Positions 9,442-18,914 of a DNA stretch of 64,000 bases are shown piece after piece. Positions within the stretch are counted from its first letter, which is position 1; each line of letters begins with the position of its first letter. The stretch spans positions 1 to 64,000 of the forward strand of contig CAYNTK010000008.1 in assembly GCA_964400285.1 (NCBI GenBank), written 5' to 3'. A program made the translations under genes and the position numbers. The stretch comes from FEN-1279 sp964400285 (lineage in GTDB: Bacteria > Bacteroidota > Ignavibacteria > Tepidaquicellales > Tepidaquicellaceae). The notes under the pieces are model-generated. The model was not told where the DNA came from and did no database searches. It saw only the letters and a program-made list of their open reading frames with translations.

Positions 9442-10026
9442 TTACATAAAAAAAATATAATAAAAGATAATTATGCTTACCGAAATAATTATTGACTGAA
9501 AAGACCTGATTTCGGATTTTAATCCTTCTTTTAAATCAAATGTGATATTTGATGTCAAACTTTCTGATAATTTATTTTTAAAAGGGAAGAATCTATTTAC
9601 AGTTTTTGTATATTCCGAAAATTTTTCTGCAAACGTATTCTTTAAATAATCTTCTTCATTTAAAATGATGCAATAATATTGAAAAGTAAAATACAAGAAT
9701 GCTAAAATCTGCAGATAAGGAAATAAAGCATAACTCATAATTCCTATTCCAATATAAATTAATACATTACCAAAATATAAAGGGTTTCTTAAATATGAAT
9801 ATGGTCCTTGTGTGACTAAATTGGAACCTCCAACTCCATTTGTTGTTCTCGTTTCACTTCCAGCATATCCAACTGCCCAAATTCTGATAAATTCACCTAT
9901 GATAATAAATGGTAAACCAGATAAAATTGAATATAAACTTGGCTTCATAAAAAGTATCATACAAAACAAGAAAGGTATCGGTGTATAACTTCTAAACCTA
10001 AAAAAATATTTACCAAGTTTCTTCAA
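9442..10026 (-). CDS. Isoprenylcysteine carboxyl methyltransferase-like membrane methyltransferase
   Basis: A 194-aa integral membrane protein with four to five hydrophobic segments. It carries the ICMT/phospholipid methyltransferase signature GPYSYLRNPLYFGN (about 90-105) and the second half ILNEEDYLKNTFAEKFSEY...RFFP. The family uses S-adenosylmethionine to methylate lipid or prenylated substrates at the membrane, but bacterial members mostly have unknown substrates. It begins 4 bp after the HAD phosphatase gene ends, so it is co-transcribed with smc and that phosphatase. Confidence 0.8.
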   Translation of the reverse strand: MKKLGKYFFRFRSYTPIPFLFCMILFMKPSLYSILSGLPFIIIGEFIRIWAVGYAGSETRTTNGVGGSNLVTQGPYSYLRNPLYFGNVLIYIGIGIMSYALFPYLQILAFLYFTFQYYCIILNEEDYLKNTFAEKFSEYTKTVNRFFPFKNKLSESLTSNITFDLKEGLKSEIRSFQSIIISVSIIIFYYIFFM

Positions 10027-10030
10027 AATA

Positions 10031-10780
10031 TTATCCTCCTAAAAATACTTCTTTTCTTAAATTTTTTGCAGTTAATTTATGCTTTATTTTATTTTTTGAT
10101 TTTAATGATTCGAGTTTTATTATAACATCTTTAAAATTCTTAAAATCGTAATATGTAATGTTATTTTTCCAGCAATAAGAGGCAAGCCGCTTTTTAGCAA
10201 ATACAATATCTGCATAATTGCTAGCACAAAAATCAGAAGTCCCATCTCCTATAAATACTGATACCTCATTCTCTAATTCATTAGTATTGTTAATTATGAT
10301 ATTTCTTTTGCTCATTCCACAATACGTGCAGTGTTCATCTGGATAAGGAAATTCACAGGTTAATTTCAGCTTCTTATTATTCTCTTCGGTAATTTCTTTA
10401 ACAATTAATTTATTACTAAAGTATTTTAAATTTAAATTTTCTCTATCAAGAATATATTTTATATAATAATCCAAACCTTCACTCAATAAAGTGATTTCGT
10501 AATTATTTAGTTTACAATATTCACTAAATTCTTTGAAATATTCATCGAGTTCTTCTTCATCGAGATATTTATTAAATGTTTCAAAATTAAAACCTTCTAT
10601 GAGATCTAATTCTCTTAAATTACAATGTCTTGCAGTAATTATATTTGAAGTAAATTCTTCGCAGATAATTTCGAATTTCTTCTTATCTTTAATAAATTTT
10701 CCCAGAGCCGAAACCCAGACATCATTTTTCATAACGGTTCCGTCGAAGTCGCAATAGATTTTTAATTTATATTCTTTCAA
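10031..10780 (-). CDS. HAD-IB phosphatase, MtnX-like
   Basis: A 249-aa haloacid dehalogenase-family phosphatase. Motif I is D11-F-D13-G-T (aspartyl nucleophile and general acid/base), and the late motif is FIGDGTSDFCAS with the metal-binding aspartates. A CTYCG pair near residue 152 is typical of the MtnX/PSP-like subgroup, whose known members dephosphorylate a methionine-salvage intermediate or phosphoserine-type substrates. No other salvage genes are near, so the substrate is open. It starts 1 bp after smc ends and is followed closely by the methyltransferase. Confidence 0.78.
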   Translation of the reverse strand: MKEYKLKIYCDFDGTVMKNDVWVSALGKFIKDKKKFEIICEEFTSNIITARHCNLRELDLIEGFNFETFNKYLDEEELDEYFKEFSEYCKLNNYEITLLSEGLDYYIKYILDRENLNLKYFSNKLIVKEITEENNKKLKLTCEFPYPDEHCTYCGMSKRNIIINNTNELENEVSVFIGDGTSDFCASNYADIVFAKKRLASYCWKNNITYYDFKNFKDVIIKLESLKSKNKIKHKLTAKNLRKEVFLGG

Positions 10781-10781
10781 C

Positions 10782-13700
10782 TTAATTATTTCTGAATTTC
10801 GTTTCGACTATTGTTGTAACGCCAGGTTCTTGCATTGTAACTCCATAGAGTCTATCTACTCGTTCCATTGTTCTTTCGTTGTGTGTTATTAGAATGAATT
10901 GAGTATTTTCGGAAAACTTTCTTATCATTTTGTTAAATCTTCCCAGATTTGCTACATCGAGAGGTGCATCTACTTCATCAAGGACACAAAATGGCGAGGG
11001 TTTTACAAGGTATATTGCGAAAAGTAATGCGATTGCAGTTAATGTTTTCTCTCCTCCTGAAAGGAGTTCAATCGATGTTGGTCTCTTTCCTCTTGGTTTT
11101 GCTGTGATTTCTATTTTTGCTTCGAGTGGGTCTTCAACTATTTTTCCTTCTTCATCTGCTTCATATATTAATTTTAAATTAGCTTCGTCACCTTCTTGGA
11201 ATAGTTCTGTAAAAATTCTTATGAAGTTTTGACGTATATGCTCGAATGTTTTTAAAAATCTTTCTCTGGCCTCTGTATTTATTCTCTCTATTGTTTTTCT
11301 GATATCTTTTTCTGATTCTAATAAATCATTTTTTTGTATTATCATTTTTTCGAGTTCTTCTTTCTCTGTTTGAAAATCGTCCCAAACCAATTGCTGATAT
11401 CCTCCACCGAGTTTATTTAACCTTACGGTTAATTCATCTATACTACTTCTTGCTTTGGCTAAATCAAAGTTTCCAGTAACATCCGAATAATCATTGTAAG
11501 ATTTAGTTAAGTTTTCCTGAGATTTTATATCTTCTAAGTTTTCGAAGACTTCAATTTCATATTTTTTCTTTAAAAATGTTTGTATGTTTTCACATTTTAT
11601 TTCGTTTTCTTTGATTTTAATTTGTGAGTCAATTAATTTCTGTGAAACTTTATCAAATAATGACCTCTTACCTCTTCTTTCATCATCGATACGATTTTGA
11701 ATTTCCTTTCTTTCATCGAATAAACGCTTTTTCATATTATAATCATCTGTCATTACTTTTTCTTCATTCTTTAATTTTGCAAGTTTATCATTGTTTTCTT
11801 CAATATTTATTTTGAAATCCTCGAGTAATACAGTTTCATCTATTATTTGTTTTTTATTGGTTTCTATTTGCTTTTTTTGGTATTCAACAGTATTTAATGC
11901 TCTCTGCAGGCTCGCTTCTTCGTTTTTTAATTCATTTTTTAGTTTAATTAACTCGAGACTAAAACTATTATATTCATTTAAATATTGTTTATAATTTTGG
12001 TCTATTGTATTGAATTCCTCTGTTAAAAAAGCAAGCTCTTTCTCAAGATTGGATTCCTGATTTTCGAGTTTACTTAATTCTTCTATCAAATAGTTAATTA
12101 TTTCATTTAGGGTTTTATTTTCTTCTTGAATTCTAGTATAAATTTCACCGTTTAATACATAAGTTTTATTCAATTCTTCAATTTTAAAGCTATATAATGA
12201 AATTTCGTTTTCTAAACTTGTTATATTTTTTTCGAGTTCTATTATTTCTTCTTTTTGCTCTTCTAAATTTAAACCATAGAGTTGATTTTTCAAAGAATTA
12301 ATTTCTTTTTCAAGCGATTTTATTTCTTCGGAAAATGAATCTCTTTCTTTTTTCAGTCTTTCTATTTGTTTCTCTCTGCCTAACTTAATACTTTCTTCCT
12401 TTACTTTACTTCCTGCTCTTATAAAGCATTCCGTTACTATATCACCTTCCAGAGTTATAAATTTGTAATAATTATCCTTCGAAAGTTTAAATGCTGTATC
12501 TATATCATTGACAATTACATATTCATCGAGAAGATAATTAATCAGTAGTTGATATTCAGGTTGTTTGCATTTAATCAATTCATTTGCAAATCCATAAACT
12601 CCTTCATTGTCAAGAAAATCAGGCTTGAAATAATCGAATTGAAAAATAGAATTAGAATAGTTCAGTTTGTCATTTAAAATGAATGTTACTTTACCTTTAT
12701 CATTTGCATTTAACTCGTTAATCAGTTTGTTTAAAGTTCTTGAGTCATCTAATAAAAGATAATTTGAGACTTCTCCAAGAGCCGTTTCGATAGCTGTTTT
12801 AAATTTATCATTAACTTCGATTGTTTCTAATACAGTCTTTATTTCTGAATGCTTATTATCTTTTAAAAGGTATTTAATCCCTTCTGCATAATCTTCGAAA
12901 GTTTCGAGAAGATTTTGTAGATGAATAATTTTGTTTGATTTTGCTTGGAGCTCGAGATTTTTTTGTGTTAATAATTTTTCCGATTCAGATATTTTTTCGT
13001 CTAATGATAACTTGATATTTAAATTATTCTGATATTCTGTTTCTTTCTCTTTGTGTTCTTCGGAAATAGCTTTAATTTTATTATCTAATTCATTTTTGCT
13101 TTTCTCATAGGTTTCGATATTTTTTAAATCTGCTTCGATTTTTTCACCAATAATCTTTAATCTTTCTAAATTATTATCGAGTTTTATTTTATTTTTTTGG
13201 TATTCAGATTTTTTTGTGCTTATTTCTTTTGTTAATTCTTTAACTTTTTGGCCAATCGAAATTATTTCATTTTTCTTTTCATTAATCACCTTTATTGTTG
13301 AATCAACATTATATTTCTTCTCCGCAAGTGCCGTTTCGGATATTTCAAGTGTGTTGTTTAAAACTGATATTTTTTGTCTATGTTCGTTTGATTTTTCAAG
13401 ATTATATGAAATACTCTTCTCTGAATTTTCATTTTCAGTTTTTAGTCTTGATATATTCTGTTCATAGTTTTTAATTTTTTCTTCCGTTACAAGATTAAAT
13501 CTTTCTATATCATTAATTTCATCTTTTTTAATTAAAATTTTTTCGTTAATTGCTTCTAAAGATTCTTCATATTTTTGGTTCTCTTCTCTTATTAAATCAT
13601 ATTTTTCATCATATTCTTTTATTGCAGTAAGAAGAGATTCTTTTAAAGAAATGTTTTCGTGCTCATGTTCCTTAATTTCGTTAATTTCATCATTTAATGT

Positions 13701-14405
13701 TTTGTATTCGAAGTTCGAAACTACAATTTCAAGGTTCTTTAATTCCTCATACACCAGCTTCGCTTCTTCTGCTCTTTTAACCTGTCTTTCCATAGCATTT
13801 ACGTTTCGTTGCTTTTCACGTATTATATCATTCACTCTTGTAAGGCTTTCTTTAACTGATTCTAATCTTTTTATTGTTAAGTCACGATTATATTTATATG
13901 AAACGACACCTGCGGCTTCTTCGAAGAGTTTACGCCTTTCATTTTTTACAGATGAAAGTATTGCATCTACCATTTTTAGCTCTATTACTGAATATGCATC
14001 AGGACCTATTCCCGTATCGACAAATAAATTTCTTATATCTTTTAGTCTAACTTTTGTTCCATTTAAATAGTATTCGGTTTCTCCGCTTCTGAAAAATCTT
14101 CTTGCAATCTGAACTTCGGAATATTCAGTTGGTAAAATATTTTTGTTGTTTTGAATCGTTAAGGATACTTCTGCTACACTTAGCGGCTTCCTTTTATTTG
14201 TTCCATTAAATACAACATCTTCTCTTTTCTCACTTCTTAAAATTTTATCTCCTTGTTCTCCTAAAACCCATCTTATAGCGTCAACTATATTTGATTTTCC
14301 TGAACCATTTGGTCCAACTATAGCAGCAACTCCACTGTCGAATTCAATCGTTGTTTTTTCAGGAAAAGATTTAAAACCAAATATTTCGAGTTTGGATAAA
14401 TACAA
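10782..14405 (-). CDS. smc: Chromosome segregation protein SMC
   Basis: A 1207-aa SMC ATPase that, with ScpA/ScpB, compacts and resolves the chromosome. The N-terminal head has MYLSKLEIFGFKSFPEKTTIEF and Walker A GPNGSGKSN (31-39). Two long coiled-coil arms flank a hinge at about 500-670. The C-terminal head has the ABC signature LLSGGEK and Walker B FCVLDEVDAPLD. Length and domain order are standard for bacterial SMC. It sits 4 bp after the GH2-like gene and 1 bp before the HAD phosphatase. scpA and scpB are not in the window. Confidence 0.97.
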   Translation of the reverse strand: MYLSKLEIFGFKSFPEKTTIEFDSGVAAIVGPNGSGKSNIVDAIRWVLGEQGDKILRSEKREDVVFNGTNKRKPLSVAEVSLTIQNNKNILPTEYSEVQIARRFFRSGETEYYLNGTKVRLKDIRNLFVDTGIGPDAYSVIELKMVDAILSSVKNERRKLFEEAAGVVSYKYNRDLTIKRLESVKESLTRVNDIIREKQRNVNAMERQVKRAEEAKLVYEELKNLEIVVSNFEYKTLNDEINEIKEHEHENISLKESLLTAIKEYDEKYDLIREENQKYEESLEAINEKILIKKDEINDIERFNLVTEEKIKNYEQNISRLKTENENSEKSISYNLEKSNEHRQKISVLNNTLEISETALAEKKYNVDSTIKVINEKKNEIISIGQKVKELTKEISTKKSEYQKNKIKLDNNLERLKIIGEKIEADLKNIETYEKSKNELDNKIKAISEEHKEKETEYQNNLNIKLSLDEKISESEKLLTQKNLELQAKSNKIIHLQNLLETFEDYAEGIKYLLKDNKHSEIKTVLETIEVNDKFKTAIETALGEVSNYLLLDDSRTLNKLINELNANDKGKVTFILNDKLNYSNSIFQFDYFKPDFLDNEGVYGFANELIKCKQPEYQLLINYLLDEYVIVNDIDTAFKLSKDNYYKFITLEGDIVTECFIRAGSKVKEESIKLGREKQIERLKKERDSFSEEIKSLEKEINSLKNQLYGLNLEEQKEEIIELEKNITSLENEISLYSFKIEELNKTYVLNGEIYTRIQEENKTLNEIINYLIEELSKLENQESNLEKELAFLTEEFNTIDQNYKQYLNEYNSFSLELIKLKNELKNEEASLQRALNTVEYQKKQIETNKKQIIDETVLLEDFKINIEENNDKLAKLKNEEKVMTDDYNMKKRLFDERKEIQNRIDDERRGKRSLFDKVSQKLIDSQIKIKENEIKCENIQTFLKKKYEIEVFENLEDIKSQENLTKSYNDYSDVTGNFDLAKARSSIDELTVRLNKLGGGYQQLVWDDFQTEKEELEKMIIQKNDLLESEKDIRKTIERINTEARERFLKTFEHIRQNFIRIFTELFQEGDEANLKLIYEADEEGKIVEDPLEAKIEITAKPRGKRPTSIELLSGGEKTLTAIALLFAIYLVKPSPFCVLDEVDAPLDVANLGRFNKMIRKFSENTQFILITHNERTMERVDRLYGVTMQEPGVTTIVETKFRNN

Positions 14406-14409
14406 ATTG

Positions 14410-16830
14410 TTATTTATAGCTTAAAATTAAATCGAATATATTTAATGTCGATTTTATATAATAAAAATATGTAAATGCTAACATATGAACAAACAAAAAA
14501 ATCGCAAATCCATAGATTACAATCTTTAAAGTTGAAATTTCAAAGATAATTTTATATCCATGCATTAATTTTATATAGCAATATAGGTAAATTATAATAA
14601 ATAAAATAAATGTTACAGATATAAAACCAGAACCCTCACCAGATAATTTATAAATTACCGTTCCTATAACTAAGAATACTAAGTATGGTATAAATGACCA
14701 AACTGTTATTGTGTAAATAGTTTTTAGATTACTTTTCTTAATAAATAATAAATTTAATATTGATGCAATTGCTGTTATTAAAATTATATTCAAATATATA
14801 GCAACAGAAATTAATAAAAGTAGATTAACAGGTGAATTAATAACAAACGCAATGTTCATTTTTGTATCGGGATTAGTAAATATACTTGAAAGAAGCATAT
14901 CAAGATAAATATTTTCTCTATATAAATATATTGCTGAAGCGAAAAATAATCCGAGTGAAAGAGCTATTAAAAAATTTAAAATGATGTTTCTGTAAGTAGC
15001 AATTAACATTTGCTCTTTTACAAAGTAAATAAAATTTTTTGGTGAAACTATACTTTTTACGATATTTGATTTGAAATATCTCAATTTCCCAATTAGAAAT
15101 AAAAAGAAAATAATAGATACTAATCCTGTAATGATGAAAATAAAGTAATTATCTTTATACATAATTTCACCAGAGCCTTCTGGAATTTTCTGAAATCCTT
15201 GATTATTAATTACTCTTTTGATTATTGTTGCTGTTGTTTTTGGTTCTCGGTAAAAATCGAAAATACCCTCTGTTTTAAGATATGGATTTTCGTTTAATTG
15301 AGAATTTAAAGGTAATATAGAATTCCAATCTGAGTATGATGAAATGAAATTTGCAAAAAAGGATTTGCTAACTATTTTATAAGATTCCGAAATAAATTTC
15401 GCTTGTGCTTCTACCGATTTCTTATCACCAAATCCGTTTCTATTAATATTATTAATACATATTCCGTAAGAAGATATAAAAATAGATTGATTCGGTTTTC
15501 TAACTGATTTTATTTCGTCTGTTATTTTTTGAATTTTTTCTATGTTGTTTGTAGAAAAATTAATCCCTTTTATATCTATTATTTCGGAGCATAAATCATT
15601 TTTTATATTTCTTGTAGTATAATATATTTGTCTGGAATCAAGTTTTGATGTGGCAATCTTAATATTTTTGACATATTCAACAGCAGAGTTGCAGGTAACA
15701 TCGAAGTTATTCCCAATGCCCCAGCACAAAATAGCTGGTGAATTTTTATCTCTCTTGATTATACTTTCTAAATAATCTATTGCAAATTGTAAATAATTAT
15801 TTTCTCCTAATATTTTTTCTGGAACCTCATTAAATGGAATTTCTTGCATTACAAATAAACCAATTCTATTGCAAATATTTATTACAAAAGGATGTGCTGA
15901 CTTACCGGGAATCCTAATGCAATTAAAACCATATTCTTTGATTCTTTTTAAATCGTTTTCAACTTCTGAGTAATCCAATGCATTTCCAAATTTTGGTGAA
16001 TCTTCATAATAATTTATACCGTTTAGTATTGTTACTTTTCCATTTAATAAAATGTTCTCTGTTTTTATTTTTATATTTGTGAAACCAATCTCTCTGCTTA
16101 ATTCATCTATCGTTTTGTTTGAAGAGTTTTGAATAATTGTTTTAATTTCATATAACTCTGGATTATCAGGTGACCAAAGATTAATATTCTTTATTATTAA
16201 TTCATTTGATACATTTACTGTTTGATAATCTTCTATCGTCAATTTTACAGGAGTACTTTCTGCTACTATTTCATTACTGTTAAGTTTATATAATTTTGTT
16301 TTGATTAAGATTTCTTTGTTAGGTTCTTTTAATGATGAATAATTCTCGGAATTTAATTCTATTGCATTTGTTAAATGAATTGTATTATCACTTTCGAATT
16401 TATAGCTTACAAGACTTTCAAAAACATACACTTTTGGGACAGCTATAAGATATATATCTTTATTTATTCCTCCATAGTTTCTTGTATAATTAATCTGATT
16501 TGCAAGAGGGATTGTATATGTGTTATTTAGAAGGTTATTAACTTTAATAAAAATTTCATTATTATTTTTAATTATATTTCCATCTATTGGTATAGTAAAT
16601 GACCTTGCTCCACCAATTGTTTTTGTAACAAAAATGTTATTTATTCTAATTTCCGATTCATAGTTTATTCCTTCTGTGATAAGTATAAAACAATATTTAT
16701 TTAATATTGAGTCTGGTATAATAAAATTTCTTTTATATGAAACTACGCCTTCAAAAGTATAACAATTTGGGACTATTATTTCAGAATAAATATTCCCTTC
16801 ATCGAGAGAAATGTCCCATTTCCCGTTCAA
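14410..16830 (-). CDS. GH2-like protein with C-terminal membrane domain, both catalytic Glu missing
   Basis: From the first canonical start (TTG 16830) the protein is 806 aa: GH2 sugar-binding jelly roll (1-140), immunoglobulin-like domain (about 150-255), TIM barrel (about 256-500), then five or so membrane helices from about 562. The catalytic positions are altered. The acid/base motif GNE is GNN (373-375), and the nucleophile SEYG is SSYG (453-456), so it is probably not a glycosidase. The frame stays open upstream to 17005 and encodes a signal-peptide-like stretch (INIFIFITLAVLLLCYSTSYTQ). The true start is therefore likely upstream, at an ATA codon near 16971 behind an AGGGAAAAGG. It begins the operon that continues with smc. 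Confidence 0.72.
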   Translation of the reverse strand: MNGKWDISLDEGNIYSEIIVPNCYTFEGVVSYKRNFIIPDSILNKYCFILITEGINYESEIRINNIFVTKTIGGARSFTIPIDGNIIKNNNEIFIKVNNLLNNTYTIPLANQINYTRNYGGINKDIYLIAVPKVYVFESLVSYKFESDNTIHLTNAIELNSENYSSLKEPNKEILIKTKLYKLNSNEIVAESTPVKLTIEDYQTVNVSNELIIKNINLWSPDNPELYEIKTIIQNSSNKTIDELSREIGFTNIKIKTENILLNGKVTILNGINYYEDSPKFGNALDYSEVENDLKRIKEYGFNCIRIPGKSAHPFVINICNRIGLFVMQEIPFNEVPEKILGENNYLQFAIDYLESIIKRDKNSPAILCWGIGNNFDVTCNSAVEYVKNIKIATSKLDSRQIYYTTRNIKNDLCSEIIDIKGINFSTNNIEKIQKITDEIKSVRKPNQSIFISSYGICINNINRNGFGDKKSVEAQAKFISESYKIVSKSFFANFISSYSDWNSILPLNSQLNENPYLKTEGIFDFYREPKTTATIIKRVINNQGFQKIPEGSGEIMYKDNYFIFIITGLVSIIFFLFLIGKLRYFKSNIVKSIVSPKNFIYFVKEQMLIATYRNIILNFLIALSLGLFFASAIYLYRENIYLDMLLSSIFTNPDTKMNIAFVINSPVNLLLLISVAIYLNIILITAIASILNLLFIKKSNLKTIYTITVWSFIPYLVFLVIGTVIYKLSGEGSGFISVTFILFIIIYLYCYIKLMHGYKIIFEISTLKIVIYGFAIFLFVHMLAFTYFYYIKSTLNIFDLILSYK

Positions 16831-17137
16831 ATCAATTTTTATTCGGTAATCATTGCTTTTCAGAATTCCTTTTGATACAGTATCTATTGTGTTTCTTTCG
16901 AATATCTTAATTTGTGTGTAAGATGTGGAATAGCAGAGAAGTAATACTGCTAAAGTTATAAATATAAATATGTTTATATCCTTTTCCCTGATATTAGAAA
17001 TAAATTAAAAGTATTTATAAAAACATAAAGATAACTAATAGATATAAAAACTTAAATGACAAAAAGAATATCATTTTGACCTATTGTTAAGCGATTTTTT
17101 ATGTTAAATTTTATTTTAAAAATACATATCTTAATTT

Positions 17138-17479
17138 ATGAATATAATAAATGCACTAAAATCAAAAAAAATAACATTGTTAATATCTTTTTTGGCAAGT
17201 TTAATTATTGAATTTCTTTTATTTTTATTTTCCTATCTTTTATATTTTTCTAACAGTAATGTTCATAAATTCATCGGTGCACAGTATTTAATGGTATTGA
17301 TAGTAATTTTGATTTTTATTTTTTATCATTTAATTGTAATTGTAATTTTTATTGTCTCGATTATAAAAATAAAATCTAACAATGAGATAAGTAATAAGCT
17401 TATTTTCTCTTTCGGATTCAGCTCATTTTCAACAGCACTGCTTTTAATTATGATAATTTATTTCTTCATTCAGTTATAA
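17138..17479 (+). CDS. Small membrane protein, unknown
   Basis: A 113-aa protein with about three hydrophobic membrane segments (near 12-35, 48-75 and 88-112) and little else. I do not recognise the family. It stands alone between the divergent GH2-like gene and the left end of the integrated element. It has the A/T bias of its surroundings. It could be a genuine lineage-specific host gene, and the sequence gives no function. Confidence 0.5.
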   Translation: MNIINALKSKKITLLISFLASLIIEFLLFLFSYLLYFSNSNVHKFIGAQYLMVLIVILIFIFYHLIVIVIFIVSIIKIKSNNEISNKLIFSFGFSSFSTALLLIMIIYFFIQL

Positions 17480-17680
17480 ATATTTGTCCATTCATTTTTT
17501 AGAACTGTTAATTTATTTTATTACAATTTCAAAATATATTTTAACAAAATTATTTATAATTTTAAAAATTTTTTTAATTTTTTATTTTTTATACGTCTGT
17601 AATTATTTCTGTTTTAAATTCAACAGATAAGATTAATATTAAATATTGAATTGTAAATTTGAAATTAGAATTTGAGAAGT

Positions 17681-17724
17681 AGCATGCCCGGGTGGATTCG
17701 AACCACCGACCCACAGCTTAGAAG
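17681..17724 (-). repeat. attL: 44-bp copy of the tRNA-Arg 3' part
   Basis: Identical over 44 bp to 34452-34495. On the minus strand it covers the tRNA from the first base of the anticodon loop to two bases past the discriminator. The 5' half of the tRNA is absent here, so this is an attachment site remnant and not a tRNA gene. Confidence 0.92.
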
Positions 17725-17798
17725 CATTATTGCTAAGTTGATTATATTTTATTGTTATTTATTTAATTAGTTTTTAAAAGAACTATTTATTTTTTGTT

Positions 17799-17830
17799 AA
17801 GTGAGCATATTTTTATACTCACTTTTTTTC
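17799..17830 (+). terminator. Hairpin with T tail inside the left end of the element
   Basis: A 7-bp stem AAGTGAG/CTCACTT (17799-17805, 17818-17824) followed on the plus strand by seven T. It may shield the element from read-through arriving from the host side. It lies just past the stop of the minus-strand 166-aa gene, and on that strand the tail is poor. Confidence 0.5.
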
Positions 17831-17857
17831 TAATTTTAATTTTTAATTTTTAAATTT

Positions 17858-18358
17858 TTAGTTTGAGTTTATAATTTGTTTTAGTGTTGAAAATAATGGT
17901 ATACCAATAAACATATCTATTGATTTTGCAATTATTGTATTTATGGATTCATTTAATTGATTATTTGTTTGTAGATTATATATGTTATTAAAATGTTTTT
18001 CTTTTACAAGTTCGTATGTATCGATAAGATTATTTACTAAAATTTTGAAATTATTAAATTCGGTTATTAGTTCTTTGTCATCGATATTTGCAGCATCGTA
18101 AATAAAATCTATTAAGTATGTTTGAAATATTGATGTAATTATTTGATTGTTTATTTCTTTCATATAATCATTTGTTAATATATAGTTCTCATTGTTTAGT
18201 ATCTTATTAATGTTTAATAGTTCGGAGTTTATTTTTATTATTTCCGCATTCATTTCTTTTAAATCTTTTAGTTCTTCTTGTTTATTAAATTCTATTTTAT
18301 AGGTTTGAGAATTAGCCGACAAATAGAATAAGCAAATGATTAAAAATATTTTTTTCAT
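17858..18358 (-). CDS. Secreted orphan protein next to the repressor
   Basis: A 166-aa protein with a signal peptide (MKKIFLIICLFYLSANSQ) followed by a mainly helical, Asn/Ile/Leu-rich chain without cysteines or recognisable domain. It is predicted to be periplasmic or released. It starts 6 bp after the repressor gene ends, so it would be expressed together with it during lysogeny. By analogy with other prophages, a lysogenic-conversion or superinfection-exclusion role is possible, but nothing in its sequence proves this. I do not recognise the family. Confidence 0.65.
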   Translation of the reverse strand: MKKIFLIICLFYLSANSQTYKIEFNKQEELKDLKEMNAEIIKINSELLNINKILNNENYILTNDYMKEINNQIITSIFQTYLIDFIYDAANIDDKELITEFNNFKILVNNLIDTYELVKEKHFNNIYNLQTNNQLNESINTIIAKSIDMFIGIPLFSTLKQIINSN

Positions 18359-18364
18359 AGTTTA

Positions 18365-18718
18365 TTATTTTTTTAAATTTGTTTTTTCTATTAATTTTTT
18401 AATTTTATCAAATACCATAATTTCATTATCATATTTTTTTAGTGCTGATTCATAAAGAAAATTTTTTTCTGTTAATTCTTTTATTTTTATTTTGTCAGAA
18501 TTACTTTCTTCAATTCCTTTACAAAGCCAATCTAAACTTACATTGAAATAATCTGAAATTTTTATTAGTTGTTCTATTGTGAAGTTAAACTTTCCTTTTT
18601 TTATTTGTGATATAGTTCCTTCCGGGATGTTAAGGTCTTTCATTAATTTATAACCTGTAACATTATGTTTTTTCATTAACTCAAATACTCTTTGAGTTAT
18701 TTCTTTAATTTCTGGCAT
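18365..18718 (-). CDS. XRE-family repressor (CI-like) of the element
   Basis: A helix-turn-helix regulator. Residues 4-60 (TQRVFELMKKHNVTGYKLMKDLNIPEGTISQIKKGK, continuing to SDYFNVSLDWLCKG) are a classical HTH_3 domain, followed by a short coiled tail. I chose ATG 18718 (117 aa). An upstream in-frame start at 18778 would add 20 residues, but its codons overlap the operators and promoter. No S24-type autocleavage domain is present, so induction cannot work by RecA-stimulated self-cleavage. It is divergent from the Cro-like gene, and the shared control region holds two matching operators. It is followed by the secreted orphan. Confidence 0.85.
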   Translation of the reverse strand: MPEIKEITQRVFELMKKHNVTGYKLMKDLNIPEGTISQIKKGKFNFTIEQLIKISDYFNVSLDWLCKGIEESNSDKIKIKELTEKNFLYESALKKYDNEIMVFDKIKKLIEKTNLKK

Positions 18719-18745
18719 AGTTTTTGGCGTTAATTTTTTTTTAAA

Positions 18746-18797
18746 ATAAGTTATAAAAATACTTATTTGTATTGACATAAGTATTTTTACTACTTAT
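18746..18797. promoter_or_regulatory. Two matching operators ATAAGT-N9-ACTTAT
   Basis: Two inverted repeats with the same half-sites and the same spacing: 18746-18751/18761-18766 and 18777-18782/18792-18797. Their centres are 31 bp apart, about three helical turns. The right one sits between the -35 and -10 of the rightward promoter, so bound repressor would block early genes. The left one lies in the repressor's own leader, which suggests autoregulation. Confidence 0.75.
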
Positions 18798-18802
18798 ATT
18801 TG
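18772..18802 (+). promoter_or_regulatory. Rightward early promoter
   Basis: TTGACA at 18772-18777, a 17-bp spacer, then TATATT at 18795-18800 extending to TATATTTG, which also fits the Bacteroidota TAnnTTTG box. It points to the Cro-like gene at 18915 and overlaps the right operator. Confidence 0.7.
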
Positions 18803-18914
18803 TATCAACGTTATTTTACAATACACTTATTTTTTTATGGTATTCATATTATCGATTTTAAACATATTTTATAAATGTAAAAAATATTTTACAAATAATC
18901 AATTATAATTTATA

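Noticed and set aside
17681..17755. A second tRNA-Arg gene at the left end of the element
   Set aside because: Only the 3' part matches; the D arm and 5' acceptor strand are absent, so it is an att remnant.
17858..18718. Toxin-antitoxin pair made of the HTH protein and the 166-aa protein
   Set aside because: The 166-aa protein has a signal peptide and no toxin-like motif. The HTH protein with paired operators and a divergent Cro-like gene fits a phage switch better.
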